This document shows, in pieces, positions 15,359-23,305 of a stretch of 64,000 nucleotides of DNA. The position numbers and the translations under genes are program-made. How positions within the stretch are numbered: the stretch's first letter is position 1; the number at the start of each line of letters is the position of its first letter. The stretch is from Blastochloris viridis (GTDB taxonomy: Bacteria; Pseudomonadota; Alphaproteobacteria; UBA2136; UBA6156), in the NCBI GenBank assembly GCA_005768725.1, contig VAFM01000001.1:124001-188000 (forward strand). Direction: 5' to 3'. The notes below the pieces were generated by a model. That model saw nothing but the letters and a program-made list of their open reading frames with translations. It was not told the DNA's origin and did no database searches.

Positions 15359-15618
15359 GTGCTTTTCCTCGTCCTCTAAAAATTCGCAAAGACCTGTTAA
15401 TCGATACCACCGCCGAGGAATGGGCGGCTGGTTTGGAACGGATTGGGTATGTGGTGCGATTTTGCAGCCCTTACGCAGCCGTTTGCTCCCTTGATAAGGC
15501 GTTTACGGTGGCGGAATACGTGGAAGGTGATGAACTGGTGGCGACCTACCGCACTTGTGACGATTACATGGAAGCACGCCGCGCATGTGTTGCCTTCCAC
15601 CAGCAGCAGAACAGCTAA
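15355..15618 (+). CDS. Hypothetical protein, 87 aa, island block
   Basis: Unrecognised. It begins MSAFPRPLKIRKDLLIDTTA and has a compact alpha/beta pattern with cysteines in RFCSPYAAVCS, YRTCDD and RRACVAFH. The start is coupled to the ArdC-like gene by a 4-base ATGA overlap, with AAGAGGAAAGGG upstream. It is the first of four small genes, packed end to end, behind ArdC; such blocks on mobile elements often hold accessory factors of unknown role. Composition matches the ArdC gene, so it belongs to the same transferred block. Confidence 0.75.
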   Translation: MSAFPRPLKIRKDLLIDTTAEEWAAGLERIGYVVRFCSPYAAVCSLDKAFTVAEYVEGDELVATYRTCDDYMEARRACVAFHQQQNS

Positions 15619-15630
15619 GGGGTCTTTACC

Positions 15631-15963
15631 ATGACACCTGTTTTTACACCTTTAGGCCCGTGGACATACTGCCGACATGAAGAGGGCTGCCCCGTTGTAG
15701 GGCCGCAGGGGCGTATCTGCGACCTTGATTGCACCACTTACCCTGACGGGGCCACCGATGAAGAGATGCAACTACTGGATGCCCAACGGGATGCGTTTGG
15801 CTGTTTGATTGCCGCACTTCCTGAAATGGTGGAGGCCTGCCGCTCACTCTGCCAATGGGCCGATACCCAAAGCCCCTCAATTGGCGCCCCGCGCGCCCTG
15901 CTCAAGGCCATCGCCATGGCAGCTATCGCAATGAATAAAATCCAATCAGGAGACGACATATGA
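15631..15963 (+). CDS. Hypothetical protein, 110 aa, island block
   Basis: Unrecognised. The N-terminal 40 residues contain four cysteines (WTYCRHEEGCPVVGPQGRIC and DLDC) that could bind a metal. Residues about 45-105 are helical, with a pattern (AQRDAFGCLIAALPEMVEAC) typical of a coiled helix pair. It starts 12 bases after the preceding gene and its stop overlaps the following ATG by 4 bases. It belongs to the same ArdC-linked operon. No enzymatic motif is visible. Confidence 0.72.
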   Translation: MTPVFTPLGPWTYCRHEEGCPVVGPQGRICDLDCTTYPDGATDEEMQLLDAQRDAFGCLIAALPEMVEACRSLCQWADTQSPSIGAPRALLKAIAMAAIAMNKIQSGDDI

Positions 15964-16448
15964 ATGAAACAATTACAAGCCGGCTGGCCGCATTAAAGGC
16001 CAACCCGCCCGTTGTGAGTGTGCCTTATGCGATAAACGAACTGGACGAGTACGAACGTCTTGCCCAGAACCTTGTCAAAGGTCACAAGGAGGGACAACTG
16101 ACCGGATACTATGAAGCAGAGAGCGCGAGCTACTGTGAAGAATTGGGGGAAGAGGCTCATCGCTTGCGAGAAGGGGGTATTTTGCCCTGCACCTTTTCTC
16201 CTGAGTTGTTGGCTGCTGTTGCGGACGCGCGAACGGTATTGCAATGCCGTGATGGGATGAAACCCTATAATCTTTTCCAATCCATTCACCTTGATGCCAT
16301 GGGATTGGATTACTCGGATGCCTTTTTGGGAGAGTTTCGAGCGGAAGGCCATGCGCTGATTGTCTGGCGGCTGGGTGGTGTGAGCTTCACCATGTACCAT
16401 AAACATGATGTCTCTGCGGAAATCACGTTTACAGTGGAGGGCCTTTGA
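15960..16448 (+). CDS. Hypothetical protein, 162 aa, island block
   Basis: Unrecognised. It begins MNETITSRLAALKANPPVVS, is acidic and mainly helical in the first 100 residues (LDEYERLAQNLVKGHKEGQL), then has beta strands near the end (EGHALIVWRLGGVSFTMYHK). It overlaps the preceding stop by 4 bases, with GGAGACG before its ATG, and is directly abutted by the next gene (TGA then ATG). The tight coupling indicates one polycistronic unit downstream of the ParB-like and ArdC-like genes. Confidence 0.72.
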   Translation: MNETITSRLAALKANPPVVSVPYAINELDEYERLAQNLVKGHKEGQLTGYYEAESASYCEELGEEAHRLREGGILPCTFSPELLAAVADARTVLQCRDGMKPYNLFQSIHLDAMGLDYSDAFLGEFRAEGHALIVWRLGGVSFTMYHKHDVSAEITFTVEGL

Positions 16449-16694
16449 ATGCGTGCCGGAAGCTGGACACAGTTTGAAAAGAGGTTCGAGCCGCAGCCTG
16501 CGCCTTCCCACGATTTCATTTGGGAACCGTGGGAAGTGCCAAAAGATGCCGATTGGCACTTTTGGTGGACGCTGGTTGAGTCTGACCACGGCCATTTATA
16601 TGCCGTTCCTGGTTATCGGTTCATCAATCGCTTCGGTTACATCCACACCCGCCAGAAGTGGCAGGATGAAACGAGGGAATACCTATACGGCTAG
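16449..16694 (+). CDS. Hypothetical protein, 81 aa, island block
   Basis: Unrecognised. It is unusually rich in tryptophan and aromatic residues (HDFIWEPWEVPKDADWHFWW, then HLYAVPGYRFINRFGYIHTR). It begins immediately after the stop of the preceding gene with no gap, and its last 12 bases overlap the 3' end of the convergent Xis-like gene. It closes the ArdC-linked operon. The aromatic pattern suggests a small beta-rich binding protein, but nothing firmer can be said. Confidence 0.68.
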   Translation: MRAGSWTQFEKRFEPQPAPSHDFIWEPWEVPKDADWHFWWTLVESDHGHLYAVPGYRFINRFGYIHTRQKWQDETREYLYG

Positions 16695-16925
16695 AGTTAG
16701 AATACCTATCACAACGGCTGCGGTGTTCGTACTACGGAGGCTTTCTAACCATTGGTTGAAAGCCTCTTTGTCGAGGTAAATCCGGCCACCAACCCGCACA
16801 ATTGCCATTTTAAGCCCATTCTTGTCGGCATTATAAACCCACCAGCGCAGTTTCCCTTCGGTAAAAATAGGCGTCGTTTCCTCCGCCAGTTGGCGAATCG
16901 TGCGAAGGTTCTGGTAATCGAGCAT
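16683..16925 (-). CDS. Xis-like small DNA-binding protein
   Basis: An 80-residue protein of a type commonly found near tyrosine integrases. It begins MLDYQNLRTIRQLAEETTPI, reads through a winged-helix-like pattern (SEGKLRWW-type segment TEGKLRWWVYNADKNGL near 22-38) and ends the domain with a wing VRVGGRIYLDKEAFNQWLES near 44-63. It probably binds the element's attachment region as an excisionase or regulator. It is on the same strand as the integrase but separated from it by tRNA-fMet and ~400 bases without genes. The last ~15 residues (AAVVIGILTLAV) are hydrophobic and odd for this family. Confidence 0.75.
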   Translation of the reverse strand: MLDYQNLRTIRQLAEETTPIFTEGKLRWWVYNADKNGLKMAIVRVGGRIYLDKEAFNQWLESLRSTNTAAVVIGILTLAV

Positions 16926-17333
16926 GGTGAGATTCTCCTAAAGTTTCGTAATATGTGACTTTGTAATCTTTCCCGTCTTCAAATTCGAATCAACGAAAAG
17001 GTGAAGCTAAGAGCCAGTTTTCTGCACAAGCGAAACGTGACGGGCTGTTGATAAGTAAGAAATCCGGCGAGTTCTTAAAAACTTACCATTCAAAATGTTG
17101 GAAATACTGTGGTGTCTGAAAAAATTACGACATCATACTTAAGACTTATAAAACCAATAAGAACCAGCAAATCTGCCAGAAAGTCAGAAGCGATTCTAAT
17201 GATTTTTGGGTAAACAAAGAGGGTTGAGGGAGGGCTTGGATAGCCCTATGAATGGTGTCTGAGCGCCGAATCCCAAATTGCTACGAGAAAGGCTTGCTAT
17301 ATCGTATTAGATGTAATACAAGCCCTGCTGTGT
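16926..17333. other. Intergenic stretch upstream of tRNA-fMet, no gene seen
   Basis: About 400 AT-rich bases between the Xis-like gene and tRNA-fMet. I see no coding pattern on either strand. It must hold the promoter of the tRNA and probably that of the Xis-like gene. The short word GGTGTCTGA occurs twice (about 17111 and 17253) but is too short to call a repeat. Confidence 0.5.
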
Positions 17334-17410
17334 CGCGGGATGGAGCAGCCCGGTAGCTCGCCAGGCTCATAACCTGGAGGTCAGAGGTTCAAATCCTCTT
17401 CCCGCAACCA
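17334..17410 (+). tRNA. Initiator tRNA-fMet (CAT)
   Basis: A 77-base cloverleaf including CCA. It starts CGCGGGA and ends TCCCGCAACCA, so position 1 is unpaired (C against A), the initiator signature. The anticodon CAT is at 17368-17370 in CCAGG-CTCATAA-CCTGG. The D arm AGCAGCCCGGTAGCTC and T arm GAGGTTCAAATCCTC are intact. An integrase gene lies 14 bases beyond its 3' end, so it is a likely attachment site. Confidence 0.97.
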
Positions 17411-17424
17411 ATTTTTTTGACACA

Positions 17425-18549
17425 TTACTTAAAGATAGTGTCGTTCATCTTTGAAACTACTTGGCTTGTGTGACTCTCAGAAAGGTGAGAGTAGCGCTTT
17501 ACCATTTGTAGAGTCTTATGACCAAGCACGTCTGCAATCTCTAAAAGAGTCGCTCCGTTCATAGCTAGGTAGCTTGCCGCACTGTGCCGTAAATCGTGAA
17601 ATCGGAAATCCTTCACACCAGATTTGTCACGCGCATTCTCCCAAGCCTTTCTTATTTGGATTGGTGCTAGACCGTTTGAACTAGGGAATAGGAATCTTTT
17701 ATGTTCTTTTGGAGCGTTGATCTCATAGAAAGAGTTGACCCATTTTATATGCTCAACAAGAAGCGTGTTGAGGTATCGGACAATTGGGATCGCGCGGGTC
17801 TCTCCATTTTTTGTTTGCCTCAAAATTGCTTGGCCACGTTCAAGGTTTATATCATCGAGAGTGAGGTTTAGGATTTCCGTGTGGCGAGCACCCGTAGATA
17901 GCGCGAATACGACAATTGGATAGAGCTGAATGTTTGGGCTGGCATGACATGCCTTTAAGAGGACTTCACGCTCAGTATCGCTAAGAAACCTAATACGAGA
18001 GTTATTGATTTTCGTAACTCGCTGTATGGAGCTTACAGGATTAGAGCCAGTCCATCCCCATTGCTTCGCATGGTTAAACAGCATTTCTACATGGTCACGA
18101 TAATACTTCATGGTTTTAAGTGACTTTGCGGGGGGCGTATAAAAGATAGAGTCGTTCGTATCGCTCTTAGTGCGAGTGTCTCCAGCTGCTTTTACCTCCA
18201 TAAGGAGTTTTGAAATAAGGTCTGCTTGAATATAGCTAAGGGCATATTCACCTAGCTTGGTTTCCCAAAATTTAAGAAATGTACCTTCTACTCTTTGCGT
18301 TCCTTTGGACTTATTTGGAAGAACCTCTGCTTTGTAGCGTGCGACAACTTCTGCAAAAGTGTGATTCTTGGCTTCATTTAGAACGTTATGAAATTCCCCC
18401 TTACGAATGCTGGTTTCAGTTTCTTCCGCCCAAGCCTTAGCCATAGACAGTTTTGAGAAGGTTCGAGTTATTTTAGGGAAGCCCTCACGGCGAATCAGAA
18501 CCTGATAGGTTGTTCCATTTTTACCTTTACGGGGGGCAATTGTGGCCAT
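17425..18549 (-). CDS. int: Tyrosine recombinase / integrase
   Basis: A 374-residue phage/island-type integrase. An N-terminal AP2-like DNA-binding part (TTYQVLIRREGFPKITRTFS) and a SAM-like core-binding part (residues about 65-190) precede the catalytic domain. Catalytic residues are visible: Arg in STGARHTEILNL near 218, His-x-x-Arg in FHDLRHSAASYL near 315-320, His in DVLGHKTLQMVKRYSHL near 339 and the nucleophilic Tyr in VKRYSHL near 348. The gene reads toward tRNA-fMet and ends 14 bases from its 3' end, the classic position for an element integrated at a tRNA. No second copy of the tRNA 3' end was found in the window, so the far boundary is outside or lost. Confidence 0.95.
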   Translation of the reverse strand: MATIAPRKGKNGTTYQVLIRREGFPKITRTFSKLSMAKAWAEETETSIRKGEFHNVLNEAKNHTFAEVVARYKAEVLPNKSKGTQRVEGTFLKFWETKLGEYALSYIQADLISKLLMEVKAAGDTRTKSDTNDSIFYTPPAKSLKTMKYYRDHVEMLFNHAKQWGWTGSNPVSSIQRVTKINNSRIRFLSDTEREVLLKACHASPNIQLYPIVVFALSTGARHTEILNLTLDDINLERGQAILRQTKNGETRAIPIVRYLNTLLVEHIKWVNSFYEINAPKEHKRFLFPSSNGLAPIQIRKAWENARDKSGVKDFRFHDLRHSAASYLAMNGATLLEIADVLGHKTLQMVKRYSHLSESHTSQVVSKMNDTIFK

Positions 18550-18811
18550 GGTTTGTGATGATCCTTAAATTTGTTTCATTCCCTTATGTATAGTGTTACT
18601 AATGTTTTATAACGATTTTTCAAGAAATTTCTTGCGACACTTTTGCGACAATTAGGGGTAATAATTGTCAATAATTGCCAATTATATTCAGTATACACAT
18701 ATATATAAATTACTGACATTTAACAAAGTGCTTGTTGAGAGTTGTTGGAAAAATTGGCCCCCATCAAACTCATAAAGATATCCTGAAAGTGGCTGTTAGC
18801 GGAGCTTAATC

Positions 18812-19528
18812 ATGCGTGTGGGTATCATGCAGCCATACTTCTTCCCGTATATGGGGCACTTTGCCTTGATAGCGGCTGTAGATGAATGGATTGTATTTGA
18901 TGTCACCCAATACACACCTCGCACATGGATGAACCGCAACCGCATTTTGCACCCTACCCAAGAGTGGCAATATGTGACTGTGCCTCTGTGCAATTCTTCC
19001 ATCTCGATTAAAACCCAGGATGCGCGTGTACAAGATGTGGCCGCGGCTAAACAGTCGACACTCGGCAAGCTTAGCCACTACAGGAAAGCGCCCTTTTACT
19101 GGAAAGTGAAAAGCCTTGTTGAGCTTGCATTTGATGCGACCCAAAGCGATTCTTTAGTGGCTTTGAATGTGGCGTGCCTGAAGGAAGTGTGTGCGTATCT
19201 TGAGATTCCGTTCCGGTACCGTATATGCTCGGAATTGGAACTGAAATATCCGGAACATATGGAGGCGGGGGATTGGGCGCCGTTCATTTCGCAGCACGTA
19301 GGCGCGACCGAATATCTGAACCCCCTAGGCGGCAAAGAGTTATTTGATTCTAAGATCTTTAAAGAAAAAGGTATTGAGCTGCTGTTTGCCGACTTTGCTC
19401 GTTTCGACTATGAGACTCCCGGTTATACGTTTGAGCCGCATCTTTCTATTTTAGATGTGATGATGTGGAATGCGCCTGATGTGATACGTGAGGCATTGCA
19501 CAGCCATACCACGTTGGTAAAGGTATAG
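18812..19528 (+). CDS. WbqC-like family protein
   Basis: A 238-residue member of the WbqC-like family, found in O-antigen and capsule loci. The characteristic start is GIMQPYFFPYMGHFALIAAV followed by DEWIVFDVTQYTPRTWMNRN; later landmarks are HYRKAPFYW and ATEYLNPLGGKELFD. The enzymatic activity of the family is not well established; it is thought to act in nucleotide-sugar or lipid-linked glycan formation. A GGAG sequence is 7 bases before the ATG. It opens the large LPS locus right after the integrase region. A symmetrical terminator follows its stop and is shared with the convergent acyltransferase gene. Confidence 0.9.
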   Translation: MRVGIMQPYFFPYMGHFALIAAVDEWIVFDVTQYTPRTWMNRNRILHPTQEWQYVTVPLCNSSISIKTQDARVQDVAAAKQSTLGKLSHYRKAPFYWKVKSLVELAFDATQSDSLVALNVACLKEVCAYLEIPFRYRICSELELKYPEHMEAGDWAPFISQHVGATEYLNPLGGKELFDSKIFKEKGIELLFADFARFDYETPGYTFEPHLSILDVMMWNAPDVIREALHSHTTLVKV

Positions 19529-19531
19529 ACG

Positions 19532-19559
19532 TTAAAACCCGCCAGAAGGCGGGTTTTAA
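19532..19559. terminator. Bidirectional terminator
   Basis: TTAAAACCCGCC (19532-19543), loop AGAA, GGCGGGTTTTAA (19548-19559): a perfect 12-bp stem with A and T runs on both sides. It serves the WbqC-like gene and the convergent acyltransferase gene. Confidence 0.9.
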
Positions 19560-19579
19560 GTTTTCGATCAAACCCGGGA

Positions 19580-20299
19580 CTAGGCGCGAGGTTTGGCCGG
19601 AACGCCTGCAACAACCGTGCCTGCTTCGACATTTTTGGTTACGACAGCACCGGCTGCAACTAGTGCTTTTTCTCCGATGATGGTGTTTGGCAACAGCATG
19701 GCACCGGCACCGATAGCGGCACCATTATGGATTTGCGGACCCTTGACGCGATCATCATCGTAACCGGCCTGACCAATGTGGTTATCGTTGGCTGAGCCTA
19801 CCAGAAGGCTTACAAACACGTCGTCTCCGATAGTGCAGTTACCGGTGATGTGCGTACCATCCATCACCTTGGTACGGTTACCAATGGTGGTGTTGTAGTT
19901 GACAGTCACATACCGGGAAATAATGCATTTGCTGCCGACCGTGCACTTTTCGCGGATGGAAGCACCGTCGCCGATAAGGGTATTGCTACCAATTGTGACA
20001 TCGTAGAATAAGATGGCAGAGGGGCCGATGGCACAGGAGTCGCCAATGGTGATGCGCTTTTCAAAGACCGGCTGGCGGGCGAGGGCGCCTGCGCCCTTAG
20101 GCTCTTTACCTAGCAGAGTAAAAGGAAAGATCTCGGTATTTTCGCCAATCGTGACGTTTTCACCAATCACGACATGCTCGTGAACAATTGTGCCGTTGCC
20201 GATGACGCAGCCGGACTTAAGCACAGCATAGGCGCCGATACGGCAGTTTTCGCCGATGGTGGCACCTTCGGTAATGGCGGTAGGGTGAATGTACGACAT
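19580..20299 (-). CDS. Left-handed beta-helix acyltransferase (FdtC/QdtC-like)
   Basis: A 239-residue hexapeptide-repeat acyltransferase; imperfect [LIV]-G-x4 repeats run through most of the chain (ATIGENCRIGAYAVLKSG, VVIGENVTIGENTEIFP, CTIGDDVFVSLLVG, AAIGAGAMLLPNTIIGEKAL). Such enzymes form trimers and transfer an acetyl or other acyl group from CoA. Because fdtA- and fdtB-type genes lie 5 kb away, it most likely acylates dTDP-3-amino-3,6-dideoxyhexose. An LpxA-like or NeuD-like role is less likely given the context. The ATG at 20299 has AGGAGAGA 8 bases upstream and replaces a weaker start 27 bases earlier. Confidence 0.85.
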   Translation of the reverse strand: MSYIHPTAITEGATIGENCRIGAYAVLKSGCVIGNGTIVHEHVVIGENVTIGENTEIFPFTLLGKEPKGAGALARQPVFEKRITIGDSCAIGPSAILFYDVTIGSNTLIGDGASIREKCTVGSKCIISRYVTVNYNTTIGNRTKVMDGTHITGNCTIGDDVFVSLLVGSANDNHIGQAGYDDDRVKGPQIHNGAAIGAGAMLLPNTIIGEKALVAAGAVVTKNVEAGTVVAGVPAKPRA

Positions 20300-20398
20300 A
20301 AGCGTCTCTCCTTGCTGATATGGCATGTGTTTTAGAAGGAGTGTCTTTAAAAGGCAAGATAATCGAGCGATTTATTCGTTACCGTGAGCTTGAAAGGC

Positions 20399-21901
20399 CT
20401 AGAGGATGCCGTACGATTCCAACCGGCTGTACACAGGCGCGGGAATGAGACGCAGAGGCAAAATACGGAGAAGTTTATGGATGGACTTCTGGATACCTAA
20501 AGCGACCTTGGCTTTTAACCCGCTGATGTTAGCGTGGTGGTTGAGGCCGATAAAGAGTTCCATCTCGGTCGGATGAGATCGGTTATCGGTAGTGAAAGAA
20601 TAGACTTTGTGGGTTTTCTGTAACGCTTTTTGCTGCGTTTCGACATGGCGAGCAAAACCTTGGGGAAGCGATTCCTGTTCGATAATCGGGAACAGCGTGC
20701 TCGGTGAAGGATTTGCGAGTTCTTGCAGGGCACGTTGCGCTACTTCTTGAGGCGTTGCGCAGACGATGCCAGCGCGGGTAAAGGCATCGTAACTGTTTAC
20801 CGGAGTATGAAGGGTGAGGCACGGAATTTTATGACGGGCGATGTCGAGCATGGCGGTGAGCGAAGCAAAAGGGAAGGAATCCAGTGCGAGATCGGCAAGG
20901 GTCAGGTAGCGGTCCACCTCGGTATAAGGAAGGCGGCCAAGAGCTTTGATGCGGCCACCCGTACGCTGGCTGGCGGCTTGCCATGTCGGGTTTTTAAGCG
21001 AAGGGCCTATAGCGATGAGAAAAGCACGGGGATTGTGTGTGAGGATGGATTCAGCAGTCGCGAGAAAGTCGATATGTTCTATTGCCGCATACTTATAGGG
21101 GCTGGCCATTGTGAGGATAACTTGAGAGTCTTCCGGCAGGCCGAGCTCGGCTTTAAGATTTTGGCGGTGTTCGCGCAGGAGAGGGGTCGGTGGTTGAGTC
21201 ACAGGAAGAGGGAGGAGTTGGTTCCGTTCTGCCGGGATATGACGAAACTCGGTATTTATATATGTTGCCAAACTGCGGAAATTAACGACGTTATCGGCAA
21301 TGGAGACACCGGTCCAGAATAGGTGGTCGGCATGGTTGTAAAGTGTGATCGGCCGGGGAAAATGCGGAGTGCCGAAGGCGAGAAGCGGGAGAATATCGTA
21401 CATATGCACATGCAGGATGATGTGCTGGTAGTTGGACGCAAGACTGCGCAACTGGCGGGCTTTAGCAAGGTGCAGGCCGGCATTCAGGTGCATAACCTTG
21501 CCGTGCTTTCCGTGGGTGGCGGCTTCCAAGGTCTTGGGAACCGGGCGGTCGCCTTGTGACAGCAAAACGACATCGTGTCTGCCTGATGCAGGTGCGGCGT
21601 TTATCCAGCGCTCTGCCACACGGGTATGCCCGCCACTGGCATAGGCGCGAGTCAATACGTGGAGAAAGGACTCAGCTTCCGGCTGACTGGCCATGGGGCT
21701 TGCGATACCATCGGCGAGTTTCAGCAGCGTTTCTTCCAGCGGCCAGGAATTGAAGATACCGCAGGGATTACGTACCGCGAAAATAGCCGCCTGCGAGCAT
21801 AGTGCAGCCTGTTTATCAGGCGATTTACAGCCACGAGCTGAGGCTACCAGCTTGTGAAAATAGTGACGGTTGGTTTTGATGAGATCTGGAATGGAAATCA
21901 T
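20399..21901 (-). CDS. GT-B fold glycosyltransferase, 500 aa
   Basis: A large protein whose C-terminal half has the pattern of a GT-B glycosyltransferase. GLPEDSQVILTMASPYKYAA near residues 255-274 opens the second Rossmann domain, and LPYTEVDRYLTLADLALDSF near 325-344 has the usual 'star of weak donor site' layout. The N-terminal half has ASGGHTRVAERWI near 112 and HVHMYDILPLLAF near 165. The last ~60 residues are basic and hydrophobic (SIHKLLRILPLRLIPAPVYS), likely a membrane-association tail. It is the downstream partner of the acyltransferase gene's operon and follows the CgeB-type gene by 3 bases. Donor and acceptor are unknown. Confidence 0.72.
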   Translation of the reverse strand: MISIPDLIKTNRHYFHKLVASARGCKSPDKQAALCSQAAIFAVRNPCGIFNSWPLEETLLKLADGIASPMASQPEAESFLHVLTRAYASGGHTRVAERWINAAPASGRHDVVLLSQGDRPVPKTLEAATHGKHGKVMHLNAGLHLAKARQLRSLASNYQHIILHVHMYDILPLLAFGTPHFPRPITLYNHADHLFWTGVSIADNVVNFRSLATYINTEFRHIPAERNQLLPLPVTQPPTPLLREHRQNLKAELGLPEDSQVILTMASPYKYAAIEHIDFLATAESILTHNPRAFLIAIGPSLKNPTWQAASQRTGGRIKALGRLPYTEVDRYLTLADLALDSFPFASLTAMLDIARHKIPCLTLHTPVNSYDAFTRAGIVCATPQEVAQRALQELANPSPSTLFPIIEQESLPQGFARHVETQQKALQKTHKVYSFTTDNRSHPTEMELFIGLNHHANISGLKAKVALGIQKSIHKLLRILPLRLIPAPVYSRLESYGIL

Positions 21902-21904
21902 TCT

Positions 21905-23290
21905 TTAACCTCGAATAGAACGAATGATATGTGAATCGAAATAAATGCCGTTCTTGTTCATAATCTTGTAAATCATACCTTTGATGAAGGAAGGAAGGCA
22001 ACGTGCGGCCATTTTGATGAGCAGATAGTAGATTGTGTAGCTGCTGGCCAAATAGTTTTTGCGCTCGATGTGTATAACTGGTGTCGGTTGAGGTTTTGTC
22101 TTTTTGCTTTTTGAGATTGCGAGAAGAGAAATACCTGTGATGTGTTCTAACTCTTTGAAGCGATGGTGCCAGCGCGAGGTGGCCTCGATACATGCTTGCG
22201 AGCCTGCGACCAGATCCTGACGCCAGGCTTCATCTTTAAGAATCTTAGCGGCGAGCTCGCGGGCTTCGATGTGGGAATGGAACATCGGCAGTTTGACGTA
22301 GCCTTTGGTCAGGTCGTCGATGCCGCTATGGTAATCGGACAGCATGCAACCGTTGGACGCCATGATGTCCATAACCCGCCATGGATAGCCATCGGCCGCT
22401 TGTGCGTGGCTGATGGAAATACCAATTTTCGAAGAATTGTAGACGTCCTGATTATGCTGAAGGCTGAAGACGGGCTTTTTTTCATAGGCCATGGCCAACT
22501 GGGGCAAGTAGGGCGCAAGGGAGAGCCATGTAGAAGGACCCCAAACAGTGAGACCGAGGTCTGATAAATCGTTGAGGGTTGTTATGCGATTCTGGCCCGA
22601 GGAAATGCCCTTGAATTCGGCTGGGTGCATGTATTTTGCGAGTATCTTCAAGTCTTCTGCTGAAAGTACATCTTCTATATTGGTATAAAAATTCTTGGCA
22701 AAGACCTTAGACGCTTCGATGAATACGTCCTTTCTTGGCTCGGTAAGTAACCCCACCATAGATTGAGGACCGTAGAATGGATTGCCAATAAACGCGATAT
22801 TACGAAGAAATGGCTTTTTTTCTGCTTGAATGGCCGTGGCGGAGCGGACAACGTGCACTTTTTCTGCTGGAGCGCCGAATGCAATAAGTTTTTTTGAACT
22901 GGCTCGGCCTAACTCTATATAAATATATTTATCAAGGTTTGCACCGATGTGATCTTTTCCGCAGAGAAAATCGAATGAATCGACATCCCAGATGGTAATC
23001 GGACAATTACAAGCTTCCTCGACCTCCAGCGGAATAGAATGGTTAAACGTTATGACCAGCTCCGGGTTAAAGCGTTTGACGTCGGCCACCATTTTTTCTT
23101 TGTCGATGTAAGGTGGAAACTTGAATTGTTGATTGTGGATGGACTGATGGAGGAAGGAGTAGGTATTGATCACCATCAATTCATTGCCTTCCTCCTGCAG
23201 GGCATTAATAAAGCCTTCGTAGAAGCAGGTAGAATGGAATTTACCATTCAGATAAATGGGAGAGGGAAAACTGAGGAGGACGCGGCTCAT
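21905..23290 (-). CDS. CgeB-type glycosyltransferase
   Basis: A 461-residue protein resembling the CgeB/'glycosyl transferase family 1-like' group. SSKIGISISHAQAADGYPWR near residues 290-309 and VMDIMASNGCMLSDYHSGIDD near 310-330 are the diagnostic C-terminal region, where the chain is short of the classic EGLP motif. The N-terminus (RVLLSFPSPIYLNGKFHSTC) starts a Rossmann domain. The C-terminal ~70 residues are hydrophobic/basic, as in the next gene, suggesting membrane contact. It sits 15 bases after the ABC flippase gene and 3 bases before another transferase, all minus strand, so it is one operon for glycan assembly and export. Confidence 0.82.
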   Translation of the reverse strand: MSRVLLSFPSPIYLNGKFHSTCFYEGFINALQEEGNELMVINTYSFLHQSIHNQQFKFPPYIDKEKMVADVKRFNPELVITFNHSIPLEVEEACNCPITIWDVDSFDFLCGKDHIGANLDKYIYIELGRASSKKLIAFGAPAEKVHVVRSATAIQAEKKPFLRNIAFIGNPFYGPQSMVGLLTEPRKDVFIEASKVFAKNFYTNIEDVLSAEDLKILAKYMHPAEFKGISSGQNRITTLNDLSDLGLTVWGPSTWLSLAPYLPQLAMAYEKKPVFSLQHNQDVYNSSKIGISISHAQAADGYPWRVMDIMASNGCMLSDYHSGIDDLTKGYVKLPMFHSHIEARELAAKILKDEAWRQDLVAGSQACIEATSRWHHRFKELEHITGISLLAISKSKKTKPQPTPVIHIERKNYLASSYTIYYLLIKMAARCLPSFIKGMIYKIMNKNGIYFDSHIIRSIRG

Positions 23291-23305
23291 GTAGGAATGC
23301 TCGGG

